Source: Toxoplasma gondii ME49 (Eukaryota > Apicomplexa > Conoidasida > Eucoccidiorida > Sarcocystidae). From it: 64,000 nt of DNA. The stretch's first letter is position 1. The number at the start of each line of letters is the position of its first letter. This document shows, piece by piece, positions 25,801 through 44,100 of the stretch. The notes below the pieces were generated by a model. It was not told the origin of the DNA and made no database searches. It saw only the letters and a list, made by a program, of their open reading frames with translations. The position numbers were made by a program, and so were the translations under genes. Location: the NCBI RefSeq assembly GCF_000006565.2, contig NC_031469.1, positions 1,694,583 through 1,758,582 on the forward strand. The letters run 5' to 3'.

Positions 25801-26009
25801 AATTTTGTTCAGGGCATCGACAGAGTCGTCTTTTGTATCAGGGGGTGATGGCGTTTTCGACACAGAAAGGGCATTTGTCTTCCTGGTTTACAAATATGCC
25901 AAGGCGTTGATGGGGCGTTGCGTGCGCATGTGTGTGGTTGTCTCAGCGACTCAGGGAAAAAGAGGAGCAGCTTTCCAAAATCCAGAGTATCTTTTGCATG
26001 AAGACTTAG
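16809..26009 (+). CDS. Helical-repeat (armadillo-like) N-terminus with long C-terminal coiled coil, many exons
   Basis: Exon 1 runs 16809-18495 (first in-frame ATG, context AACCATGAC) and encodes about 560 mostly helical residues with Leu/Ala-rich repeats, armadillo/HEAT-like by eye. Exon 2 starts 18804. Later exons I can place: about 19302-19520, 20647-20769, 21208-21256, 21394-21482, about 21823-21922, 22371-22481, 22856-22962, about 23338-23404, about 23916-24060, about 24829-24946, about 25543-25647 and the terminal exon 25947-26009 (ends QSIFCMKT, stop TAG). From 20647 on almost every exon is a heptad coiled coil (HEQQQLLQDAA, RLRENVKENLEAV, LRREKE, LQTEVAALKADL). The exon or exons around 19700-20300 are uncertain. 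Helical-repeat head plus long coiled coil is the architecture of CIP2A-type and Uso1/p115-type proteins; I cannot choose, and sequence identity is not evident. A one-base frame break near 18983 is described separately. No signal peptide or membrane segment. Confidence 0.65.
22150..22325. repeat. Degenerate TATA/CATG microsatellite in intron
   Basis: Imperfect run of TGTATACAT, CCATATACCCATATGTATATG and CTGTATATAGAGATAC strings inside an intron of the coiled-coil gene. It is low-complexity alternating purine/pyrimidine sequence of the kind common in coccidian introns. No coding value. Confidence 0.6.
24266..24292. repeat. (TA)n microsatellite in intron
   Basis: CCTATATATATATATATATGAG lies between two coiled-coil exons of the 16809 gene, a simple dinucleotide repeat of roughly nine TA units. 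Confidence 0.8.
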
Positions 26010-27676
26010 CCTAGAAACAAAATGCCACCAATCTGAAGGAGACCAGAAATAGACCCATTAAACAAACTTGAGTGACCAAGCCTCTGAATTATATCTCTCT
26101 GGGGCATGCAGAAATTCGTAAATCACTGTAAGAGAGGTGGATTTTTGTGGCAATCACATCAATGTCCCGACGCATTTCCTGGCCTTGAGACGGCGCTTAA
26201 ACGGCGAAGACAGATTCCGTGTGTCGACGAAAAGTCCCTTTCCCGACAAGAAAGTGATATTCAATCATCCTGTTGCTGCAGCTTCAACTCTGAAGCGTCG
26301 TCCTTTCCGTTTTAGGAAGATCGACAGAGGAATACACACGAAAGGGCATCTGTCGTACGGATGAGCAGCGATTACTCTTTTCGGCTTGTGTAACGCTGTC
26401 GGATAAACCGAGGTTTCTTCCAGTGATTCAGAAATGAAGACTTTTTATTCGCTTCTCGGATTTCGAGAGGCATGCAGCTGCGGGTGTGCGTGACGACTGT
26501 GGATACGACACCACACATTTGTGTCATGTCTACATCACAGTAAGGTAGCACAAATCGAAACAGGTCGAGCACGTGTCATTAGAGAAACTCTTTTCGTGTC
26601 TCGTGCAACGAAACGAATTGCATTGGGGGAGTCTCCCGGTTTTGTGGATGAACCGCAGAGCTGTTTGCTGCCGTTTCCACGCCCGACAGACGACAGCAAC
26701 TTTATTAGGCGGCAGTTCCGCTCGTAACGCGCTTTTCGGGCTTGAACCGAGTCTGACCAAATTCTGAGTTTTGCGGACGCCCTAAACGCGGTCACCGCAC
26801 AAGTAAATGTATACATATACATACATATATATGTCGTGAAGGACAGAGAGAGCAAGGGTAGTGATTGTGTCACCTTAAAACTCTCTGCTCTTTAGGTAGT
26901 CGACCTTTTCTCGCGGCGGCCTGAATGTTGCGCTTTCAATCGAATACCGATCGTTTGGTGCATCCCGCAGAGAAATCTCCCTGGAGAGTTTTATTCCCAG
27001 AAACGAAATGTGTTGTATCCGGCGTTCACGTCGACTTAGGAGACCCAGTACGAGACGTAGATGCTCGTGAGAAGTCATCGATTCCAAGTCCTATATTGGA
27101 ATAAGTTCGCAGATCCATCCCGGGGACATCCTGAGTGATGTAGCAGCCGCAGTCGATGAGACTGTTCTCCACTTTTGCGATAAGACACTAACGTGCCAGT
27201 AAGAAGAGAGTACGTGAATGTAATACGCCACCATGCGAACTTTCCCATCAACGCTCGGGACTACTGCAATTGACGTTGCCGTTCCGCGTCGTCACTGTAA
27301 ATATATAATGATTAAGACAAACTCGGAGACATGTTGATAGTGCTTTCTTCGTAACGGAGATCTATTTGCAATCATGTGCCGTCAAGAAGTACATGTGCCT
27401 CGCTACCACTTGTATGTTAATATATTTGTGCAACTGTAAATATATATATTTATTTATATATTCATGTACATGTGTGTAATGTAGAATTCTGAGGATCGCT
27501 CGCCATGCATGGGTTTTCTGTGCATCGCTTCGTTGCGACACTGGCATGGCTTCCCTTGCACGCACACCGCCTCTCTGAGTGGAACATTATTCAGCTCCAT
27601 CCACCCGTCCTGTTCCCTTTTCAAGTTTTTTCTCATCTATTCACTAAATCACTAAATTTGATTGCCTCTGCGTCCT
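26010..27676. other. Convergent intergenic region between coiled-coil gene and RUVBL1
   Basis: The plus-strand coiled-coil gene stops at 26009 and the minus-strand RUVBL1 stop codon is at 27677, so this is where both 3' UTRs and polyadenylation signals should lie. I see only short unrelated open frames and AT-type microsatellites (about 26806-26832 and 27415-27475, TATATATTTATTTATATATTC-like). No gene supported. Confidence 0.5.
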
Positions 27677-32333
<4,657 letters not shown>

Positions 32334-32353
32334 NNNNNNNNNNNNNNNNNNNN
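32334..32353. other. Assembly gap, 20 N
   Basis: Exactly twenty N bases, lying between the end of copy A and the beginning of copy B. A short fixed-length N run is a usual placeholder when a scaffolder believes two contigs abut or overlap but does not merge them. Confidence 0.99.
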
Positions 32354-33357
<1,004 letters not shown>

Positions 33358-35142
33358 AACAAAACAATACCAACGCTTGAAGTGAAGCATACCCAATAAT
33401 TGTACTGTTCAACTGTCGTGCATGTCGCGAAGGTGGAAGAATAGAAATGAGGTTTTTCTCACAGATTGTCCTTAGAAATACCTACGTAGCACTGAGGCTA
33501 ATCCGAGATAAAGCTTACGCTTTCAAGTTTACCACTTCTGCTTAACAAAAACAGTCAGCGTAGACGATGGAACAGAGAACATACAGAGTTTGGTGGTATC
33601 ATTTGTCCGACAAACCGGCCTACAGGCGTACGTAAATGACAGTGTTTCTTTAGACAGGTACACAAGCAATCAGAAACTGTCTTTCTGTGGGCTCATATTC
33701 TAGCTTTCACGAGAAGTGAACCTCTCGATTTCACCCCGCAGACGGTCTTCGTTACGGTAGTCCAATGGCAAGGATAAAATGTTTTATTTTCAACAAGCAA
33801 AAGCACGTGTTAAAAAAGGATCGTTACCATACGCGAGAAAATGCTTCATTGGCATCTGTGCCGCGCGTAGAAACTCTTTCATGTCGACCTTTTGCGCAGC
33901 ACCGACCCATGCACCTTGATGCGAAAAGTGCAGAATGAAACACTGGCCCGTTGACGGGACGTTTTCACCAGCGTTCTTTTTTTCAGTGCATGTGTGATGT
34001 GCCTCCTGAAACGGTTTATAGGCGCGGATGGGCTCGCTTTCGTGCCAGTGCGCCACAGGCTAATCGCTAGCCCAAAAATTTCGACACTGTCGCCAACAGC
34101 AGCATTTCACACGCAAACTCTACGGACACAGAGAGTGTATTATGCTGCATCATGACTTGCTCCACCAGCAGTGCGCTTCAAAGGCGATTTTCTGTCGATG
34201 TAAACGCATTCAAAGGTGCATTTTTTGCAGGAAGTAGACGTGTTTTTGTTACGACAGTCCCCACCTTCCAGCTACTGCTGGTTGACCACTATTTCGGTGA
34301 AGGTACGTGGAATACAGACTTATGTGTTGCTCAATAAAGCTTTTGCATTTTTCTCTGCATGTGACCGCAAGAGAATCCACAGATTTGCCTACTTGGTTTG
34401 TACGTCCTCAGTGTTTCGAGTAAATCGTGAGAAGGGCAGTAGCACCTCGCATTCCTTGATTTTCCCTACGACGTTGCTTCTACCACATTGTCAAGCATCA
34501 GGAAGCAAATGTTGATGATACGTCCCTTTAAGGGATACCGAAAAAGCAGTGAACACAGAAAACGAGAAACAAGCAACCTTGAAACATTTTCTTCGTTCAG
34601 CCTTTACTGATTTTTATGCCATGTGCTTTCGGAATGAATGCTCCAGGCGTTATGCCGTTTGAGCAGATATACAGAAAAGGCATCCTCGAGAACAGATGCA
34701 CGGAACCACAAGCGCAAAACTGACCTTTCCAGGAACGTTTAAGGCAAGCACTACTCTAGAACCAACAGAAGGAAACTTTAAGAACCAATTTTCCTTTAGT
34801 GCTACTGTCTGAAATGGTCAAGAGTCTGGAATGGGAAACCACTGTACTAAGGTGGTCAGTCTTTGGCATACACTCCTGTTGGATACTGGGGAAAATCGTC
34901 GGACTCGGTACAATGGATCAGTATAGTAAAAATACAGCAAAGGCATTCAAGATCTAAAGCATTGATTTTTGCATTGGCAAGCTGACAAAGTGTAAGTTGA
35001 CTTCTCGCAGGAGCAGAAGACTCTCCACTACAAAGATACATTTATAGCCACAACGAGGAACATATCAAATCAACGCAGACACTTCATTGAGCCAGCATGT
35101 GACCATATCCAGAAAGGGAACATTCAACAAAGTTGGCTTCTC
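33358..35142. other. Upstream flank of RUVBL1 / downstream flank of CFAP251
   Basis: About 1.8 kb between the duplicated block and the CFAP251 stop codon at 35143. Both neighbouring genes are on the minus strand, so this should hold the CFAP251 3' UTR and the RUVBL1 promoter and 5' leader. Short open frames such as 33790-34056 (minus) have no motif. A divergent plus-strand frame at 34152-34337 also lacks support. Confidence 0.4.
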
Positions 35143-38100
35143 TCAACTTTCCTCGCCGGCGTGGCAGTCATCACAGAGCTCGTTAAGGGGTTCAAGGAGC
35201 AGAACTTTCCGAGCGAACGCATCCTCGTCGATGACCGGGCTTTTGAGGAAGTCTGCCAAAGATGTCGTACCGCACAGGGTCTGAACACCCACCGAAAACT
35301 CAGGAAAGAAATTCTGTATATGAATGTCCTTAGACTGCAGACACTAGAGCTGCACCACGCAGGCGTCGGTTACTTGTGAAAAGTGTCACAGGGCGCAATG
35401 TCGAATGTCGAAAGTGCAGAATATCTGTCCAAGAGATTGCATTACACATATGAATATATTCTACACCACACGAAGACTGCTGAGATCTCCGTTACTACTC
35501 ACACATTTCTGGCTGACCTGTATACAGCTCTCGAATTCCGACTCATGCATCTTTTCTCCAACCTGTGCATACGGGAACGAAGCCGGAAATTTCCTCTTAT
35601 GTTTTGTGTGCCGGCGTAAACCCACGGTTGCCCAGAGGCGTGTACCACTCTCGAAACTACGTTATGTGTGCTTTGAAATATGTGAATCCGGGCCTCACAA
35701 CAAAGAGAAGTGGTCGCATGACAGCGTCAAAAGTGTTTCTGAAATGTGACGGGGAGCCGCCTGATACATCATGCTTAAGACCATTGTTATTAAACGTTTG
35801 TCAATATCCACCAGTAGAAGCGGCGGAAACAACTGCAGACGCACAATTCCTATTCACGAGACATCCTCCATTTTGATAAAGTGAACCACACGGGTGTCTG
35901 TGCCGATAAAATGAGAGCAGCTGGGAGTCTTTAACTGAACGGGTTTCTGTTTCGAACTTTGTATGTGTGACCATTCTACTCAATTTTTGAAATATTTCGA
36001 TACCTTGGAAAGAGTCTGCATCAGGAACTCGGGAGTTAACGGTGAGTTGTGATTCTTCTTTTGAAGGACACGAAGAGCACTGACAACCTCTTCATATCCG
36101 GCGCTGATCACGGCGCGGTGATTCACATAAAGCTGGAGAAACTCTTCGAAAGAAACTCTCCGTTTCGGGTCTCCAGCGGCTCGGTGTAGCTCCAACGAAG
36201 GCGCTGGTCGGTTTTCGACCGGACGGCTTTCACACTCAGCAATTAGATTCTGAATGTCCATGTGAGATGGGCACTCGCCGACTGCGCACAGCAAATTAGC
36301 CAGTTCCGTCAGCGGCACTGTGCCGTCGAGCTTGCGGCTCTTCGTGGTGCGCTCGCCTTCAGATCGAATCTGGCAGTAGTAGAAGTAGTCTTTCATGTTT
36401 CGGTAAAACTCCCCCTGAAGCGCAGCAGAACAGACTCAACAGTTCACTACGACTTATATCAATTTTGTAGGCCGAATGCGGGACACGACTGTGTATCACC
36501 GCTTTGTTCCTTTCACAGAGGCTGGAAAAGAATCTCACGCCTCAAAACAGTGACTGCCTAGAAATGTGTAGTTGCAGAGTGGAACCACGAGTTGCGCGTT
36601 ACAGCCGATCAATTGCCTTCGCTGTGGAGCAGAACTATGCACTCTTGTATGTGTTTCGACGTGAACAAGCGTTTATACGAGCGTTTGGCCACCTCTGTAT
36701 CGTTCTATAACTACGTAACCATATCTGCGTGAGTAACTACGCACCGACAAGGAAACATCGGGAGAGGTTCACTGGTTCGTCGGTGCTGCAGCATATTTGA
36801 GTATTCTGAGCCGCGGGGTGACTTCGTCGCAAAGAACATAATGCCAGTAAATCTCGAAGTGAATAAAAGATCTATTGACTGCAGTAGGCCAGTTCAAATA
36901 GCAGAAAACGCTGCATGCAAGACAATTACCTCCGCGCCTCCGGGAATCAACTGATTGAAGGGCTGAGTTCCATCTCCGCCTGCGGGAAGAAACGCGTCAT
37001 CACACCCAGCCAAATAGAGCAGAGTGATGAGGCTTGTTGCTCCTCTTCTGGTTCCGCATGATACGAAGCCATTTCTGGCTTACAGGGAGCCAAAAGGGAA
37101 ACCGACTCCACGGGAGTGCCTCACACGAAAACGACTGTTTTAAATATCCATAGGGCCCTCACGGGGAAGTCAGCCCAGTGTTGGTATCGAGGATACGGTT
37201 TCGCTTAGTGTGTGGGAAGGAAGCTCTCGAGAGCAAGAAGAGATGAACAGTAACACTGGTGCGTTGCTCTGCAGCATTCTCGAGAGAAAACTCCAGCCAC
37301 ATGTGCTGGGATCGGTAAATTTCGGGTGACATCACCCGGAAATCTCAACCTGGTGACACAGTTGGGTTCTTCGTTTAAGGCGCGTACTTCTTTGCACGTT
37401 GGCCATGAGGACTGAAGGGTTCAATTTCCACTGGCAGATTGTGAAATCCGTTCCTCCACATGTAAAGAGAAACTCTTTACTCGTTTTCGTTTTCAGGCGC
37501 TCCAAGGCTACAGCGGGGATCTCCTTCGGGTGCGCTACCATGCTTATCGCTTTGTAAGGGTTTCTGAATCACAGAAGCACAGAATCGAATGAGCGAAACG
37601 TTTGAAACATTGTCATTAACACATGTGTGTGTATGAGAATTTAGAGAAGGCGCACGTTGAAGGGAGTGCTTGTAGAGAGAAATGGTTCACGCGGGTGTAC
37701 TGGGTACTGTTTTGGGCCAGGTAAAACAAAATGAAACGTGGGAGAAACAAGACACCTTTGAAGACCCGGTCTCTCAACAGAACTGCGCTGATGAGAGCAT
37801 CTAGCACCAATGAACAACCTTGTTGGGGTGGAATACTTCCTTTGTAGCGATTCCTCTGTGATTTCTTTTTACCATCTTCTTGAAAACTGTTGGGCTTGCA
37901 CAGGGCTCCTGTCTTTCCGAACCTGTATCGGCCTCATTCCTTTGGTCGTACTGCGAACTTCTGATCTCCCAGTGTTTTGAGTCTTGAGTCTAATGTATGT
38001 GTTTCAGTACAAATAGTGGTTCGTTCTTCACCGTAAACGATCCGACCAAGCTACAACGCACCGTCTACTTACCCGTCTAAAGGCTTCTGAATCATTCCGA

Positions 38101-41100
38101 TGAGTCTTTCTGCACAGGCGAATACGAGGAAGTGCCTGTTTAAAATTCGTGCGAGGAAGACACAGCAAAAAAAATCTTATCCGTCGGCATTATTAAGTAT
38201 CACCGAAACCTGTGGCCTCTCCGAAAGCATGCTATTTTTGCTCCCGTCACGCCAGATGCTCTCCTGTACCTCCCGCGCCGACCGCGACGACGCATCACAA
38301 CAATGGAGAGCGTGAGAAGACGATACTTCCGAAGTGACACCACACGTTTCCACAGAAATCCTTAGCGGCGAGCTCTTTTCGATAGACTGGAAAGATGCAT
38401 GGAGAAGAATCTTTCACCCCTTGCGTGTGTTGATAGTCCACAGGAATTGCCTTTGGCAACTCCATTCAAGTGTGCTACTGACTGTTCAGTCTCTTCGTCT
38501 CCAGGAGCCTGTGCATCATCTTCGCCTTCATTACCGCAGTCATGCTGCTTGCGAACCCTTTTGTGGCGATAGGATACGTCAGCCACACTATTCAGTACCC
38601 CGCCGTGCGTCGGAGCGAGAGTGGTCTAACAACGAAACAAAGAAACCGCCACGCTTTGCATGTCGAATGCAATTCGCATGCGCAGATCATGTCGTGGGTG
38701 TCCCACTGTTGTCCTTTGTAGTATTTGTTTGCTGCCTAATTATGTTGTCGTTTTCTCTATGAGCAGCTTGTAAATCTGGTTTTTTCTTCTGTCACTTTTT
38801 AAAAAAATACAATTATAAACAACATTCGGGATTGGTTGTAATAGAAATTTATAATTTGCTATTAAATTTGAAAATATTAGAGTTAAGAAAAACAGTTGTA
38901 GTTTTTATAATTGTCATACACATTTTCTAAACGTTAATTTATAATGTATGTCAAATCTTTTCATTAAATCAGAACTTCAAGTCTCTGCAGCACTACAGAG
39001 ACTTCCCGTTTCACGCGTATAGTTCCTTTTTTTATATGAATTTCACACGTGCCAAGTGCGGTCTACGATTCGTTCGCGCGAGACGCCTCCACTCTTCAAA
39101 TGGATGCTCATGTGCTTCACTATTATATGAGGCATCAAATGTCAAGTTAAAGCCGCCACTTCAACTGTAGGTGGGGTCTGCAGACTAGCTGCCTTCTTCA
39201 CTCGCTCGTTGCGTCAAATACAGGGTGTTCTCGACGTTGTTGTCGCTAGTAGCGTCCACTTGGACTACAAAGCAGCTTCTTGTAAGAGAGTGCGACTTTC
39301 TTTTCGGAGTTTTTTTGGGCACATGGTCAGCGCCAAAGTTTTGCGACTCGACGCACCCGAATGCACGAGTGGGAATTAGCGCTCCATATCTTCATTTTAA
39401 AATCGCTGTTGTGTACCAACACGTGCACGTCAGTGCTACCCTGCAAAACGCTCTCACACAGGCACCCCATCAGATTCTTAGCAAAATTCTTTAACAAATG
39501 TACACTTATGCTTTGCTTCCTTCAGCTCTCTGTAATCTATCCCGGCAGGCACGTATATGCATATCGATAGAGATTGCCGGACCGTTTCGTGTGGATGTTA
39601 AACAACCCCTGAACACTTCGCTATTTCAATTACGCAATAGCTAGGCCTCACCTCCCCGGGTTGGATTGCTAGACATCCTTTCGGGACTGCTTGCTGCTCG
39701 ATCACAGTGGCCGCACTGATGATTAAGCCTAAAGGGAAGCGAGTAAAAGTCACGGATTGTACCATTCTGGTTTGAAAGCCTTTACAGCTTGTTCCATGGC
39801 TAGCTTCTGACGGGGTGGGCGAGACAAACCACGATGTCCACAAGGCAGTTATGTATTTAGTTACACACATATTGTATACTCGAGTATTTGAATACACAGA
39901 TGAAAGGACGTGAGGATGTACGCGCGAACTTATAAGTTAGAGAGATGTGAAAGTGTAAATGTCTGTGACCTTTCCGGTATCGGCTAGACTCGTGTCACTT
40001 GCCTGTGAACTCGGTTGAGTTCTGGACATCGTATTCGACAAGTCGCCTGTCTTCCCCAACAGAGAAAAGCCGGGGAGGAGGCGCAGCAGTCGAGCTCCTC
40101 GCAGACGTGAATCCTGACGGTGGCTGACACAGCGACATGGACGGACTGCAGGCGATACCGCTGAGAGCAGGAGGGAAGGCGGTAAAGTTGAACGAGTCTG
40201 CCTTCGTGAAATGTGCACTTTTCTCCGTCGGTGCCGAACCACAGAACGTCAACCCCACTACCCGCCTCCAGTGGGAACGATGTTTGCCTGTTAGCGCAAA
40301 CGAAACACCACAGTGCGATCCTGCCCATCAGACAGAACTCACCAGGCAGAAAAAAAGCGATACCGGAATAGGAGAGGGGTATTGCATGGGTTGGATATGC
40401 AAGGAAGGAAATACGTTATCCTTCGTTTAAACATAACAACCCCCCCCTTTTCTGTCAACGAATGTCGCTTCTAGAGCTGGAATCCTGGTGAGGAAGAGGA
40501 ACATGGGTTGAGTCGGACTAATGATGCAGCACTGCATGAAATGAGGTTTCACACAGAGCAGATGTGCTTGGGAGCTGAGTTACTGTTTTATATGCACCCT
40601 ACGTTTACAACAAAAACAACAAAGCGGGTTTTACAGTATATTGCTCACGACGTGGTTTAGTTACCCGAGAATATCCACTCGAGTGGCAGAGTTGTATCGC
40701 CCATTCGGTAGCCGAGTCTGGAGAAAAGCACAACAAGACAAAACTTCACTAATCACGCACCTGAAACACACCAGTCCCTTTTGTCAACGTTTTCCGGTGG
40801 TGTTTTGTGAGTGGAAGCCAGGTCTGACTTGCTATCAAATTCGTTGCCTTGTCTCTGGAACTACGCAGTTGTTGCCATAGAGTCCAGGGCGTTGTACTGG
40901 ACACCGGTGAGTGGGACTGCGGCCCATGCTCCACAACTGCCACACGACGGATTGAAACACACGAGGGAAAACGACGAAGTGCTCGTGGTTAGCCGAACAT
41001 GCCTTACTTGTACAGGCAGATACACCTGTCGGCTTGGGCTACGGCGAGGTGACAGCAGTCTTCACTGAAACACATCTGCAACGGGAAACTGGAAGAAGCA

Positions 41101-44100
41101 TTCTCTCATGTGCGACTGATTGTTTCTTGTGTTATCTTTCAAAACCGTGTACACCAGTTCGGCAAAGTAGCGCGTGGAACGACCAGGTACTTGCGACATT
41201 TTCACTTTTCTTCTTCTGTGAAACAACGTTCGAGTGCCTTTGCTGTTGAAGGGGGTTCCTCCCTACAGAGCACGGAACCCCAGCTCCACAATAACCCCAT
41301 CGCGCAGCTCGAAGCATTGATTTCCTTTTCCGTCATGGGACAAGAGAAACAACTTGCGTGTGTCCCTCAGAAGTACAAGGTACGTAAAGTGACCTACAGC
41401 TAACGCAGAAGTGTGTGACCACCCCGCTGTTTTTCCAGTGAGACACTAACACCTCCCACTAACACACGACAAGCTGTCTAATCTTTTATCACGTTTATAT
41501 GATATTTGAGTTTGGTTTTTGCCTGGGCCAAGTTTGAGTACCATCACCACAGCATAATTTCCCAGGCTTCGCGGACGAAAGAAATAGCTGGCATTCAAAT
41601 GCAGAGTGGCCGCAATGTGACAGTTTCGACAAAGGCAGTTTTGGTAGTATGAAGGTCTGAGGCAGCCGCCTAGGAACTCTTTGGAGTTGTTTGTTTGGCG
41701 TGAAAGTAATTCCTCTGGGTTAGCGAAACTTTTCTGCACCAGTGAAAACTCCTTACATGCGTGACAGCTTCCCTGGATTCCTTACTGCTCATGAGCTCCA
41801 CCATAACGTGACCCTCAGGATTTCTCCCAGGGGAGGTTTCGCCGGGCCCTTCTGTCAGTGTCTGTTCGTCGCCTTTGTTCTTGATCGAGTCTGGCACTTT
41901 GTCTTGTTTCTCCTCCTCAGCCGCCTCTTTCCTGATGGGGAATGCCTGATTATCTATCACGTCTTCGTTACTCCGACAGAGTTCTCTCAAAAGTTCCTCT
42001 TTGAAGCAATAAATCTTCACTTGACCATTTCCAAAGCCAATTCCCATCAGCTTCCCGTCACTGGAAAAAGCAATCACCTATGTGGAAAGGGGGGATAGGG
42101 GTGCAACCGTATACACCCCAACGGATAGACATTTGTATTGTTGAATACGGGCTAAAGTACCCGTGCCAGTTTTGTAGGATTGCATCACGTTCCTGTGCTG
42201 CTCCCTCTCAGTTTTGGAAAAGGTTGTGAACTTTATTCGCAGCATTGGACACGCTTCGCTTCACCCTTGCATCCTTTCAATAACGTAAAAGTTGTTCTGG
42301 CGCGTGCGCCCTGACACTGTCGCGCTTCCTTTGTCAAATAGTAGAGGCTCGAAAAAGCGTGCGCCGGATGAGATTCGTATCAACATCCACATGCCACTCG
42401 AGATTCACTCGTCTCTCACTTCCATGAACGTATCTGCCCAGATAAATGTGCATGTAATTGAACGGACTCAGCTCTGTGTGTGGACATTTTCATTCATCCA
42501 TGGAGCTGTGCAGGTGCCGGTTAGAGCATGCGCTGATTTACGAATAACGTTTAGTCACTTTCTGGCGTCGGGCGGCCATGTCAACCTCTTCTCGCCTGAA
42601 TTCGCTCATCTTACGTTCGGCGCAAGCTTCTCAAACCAGTGATTGAGGACCAAGCAATGCGTCTGGTAGTTCCATAGCTTGAGATACCCTATGTAGAAAC
42701 GGCAGGCAGTGCGGATGTGAAGCAGCTGTCCGTCTTTTCCCTGGAAAGTGGAATCAACGGATAAAACGCTGCGAATCTGATACACCCTATGTACGATCCA
42801 TGTTTCACTTCCATATACTTCAGAGTGCACACTGAGGTGTAAAAGAAGATGCTCAGTGATCTAGACAAAGAGGCCCTGTAGACACAGGGGTGAGATTGTA
42901 TCTTGGTTCGTGGAAGAGAATTCGCGGGAAACCAGAAGACATCGAGGGTCGGCTAATCACCCGCACCTGACCGCAAAACGTCTGATTAAATGAAACGAAA
43001 GATTTGTTGTCTTACAGACGCTGCTCACCTGAAAAGCCGCAGACTCCAATCAAGGGCAGATTTGGGTGTGTTGCCATGCCTCGAGGAGCCGAGTCGACCC
43101 CTTGAAATATCGTTTTTTGTCTGACCGAGGACATCCATATGCACATAATCATGACTAAAGAAAGCGGCCGCGACAAAAAAAGATCAGAGAAATAGATAAT
43201 CTTGTGTCAGAGAAATAGATAATCTTGTGGAACTATGGCTGCAATAAGCATCGGCAAGAATGTCATTTTGAAGCACGTCAAAAAATGAATACGCTCATGC
43301 GGTTGCGCCGTTTGCATTAGAGCGACCTGTAAATGGATCAAACGACATCTCGAAATGTTCTCATGTATCTAAAGCTTCACGCTGTACATCACCAATGCCA
43401 CAAACAGAATGCAACGTCCTGGTGTGTAAAGCCCTGCTGTAAAGACTACAAGGATTCATCAAAAGATACACTTCTGCCTGGGCAAGCAACGCGATGTAAT
43501 TAATCAAAGGAGGAAAGACGAAATTAAACCCGGTTGGAGGTTAAGTGAATGCTACATGGCTTTCCGGTTTCTACGAAAGGAAGAACGACGCTAGAGAGAT
43601 AGAGAGTACCTACTGCGACTGGTTTCTCCACACAGCGCCGTCGCCATGTGAGGATCGCGGCGTGACTTGAACGATCGATGCATTTGCAGTGGAGAAGATA
43701 AACGGAGGAGTTCTCTCTTTGTCCTGTTGCGGTCTCAAGAGTTTCTTCCCCTGCGAACGACCGCCAGCGGCAGCTCCCTGTACCCCCCCCATTTTATCAT
43801 CCGTTTTCGATGGTCTAGCGGCGTTGTGTCCAGAGACAGGCGACGTTGGTCGCCCTAAGGTCGTGTGCGCAAGAGAACGATTTCGGAGAAGCGAGCACAG
43901 GGAGAAAAGGAAGAACAGGAGACAGGGGACAGTCACTGAGGCAAGGAAAACGAGCACGAGCAAGCGCTCCTTGCCTTTGCTTTGTGGATATGTGCGTTTT
44001 TGCCCAAGACTGCGCTACTCGTCGACGGAGGTGATGCACGAATCTTGAGCACAAACAGCGGGAAGGCAACACCGAGGGCACTGACATCACCTGGACTAGC

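Noticed and set aside
38480..38640. Plus-strand frame with a hydrophobic stretch (FAFITAVMLLANPFVAIGYV)
   Set aside because: No start codon or splice chain; it lies antisense inside the CFAP251 gene, so a chance hydrophobic frame is more likely than a nested membrane protein.
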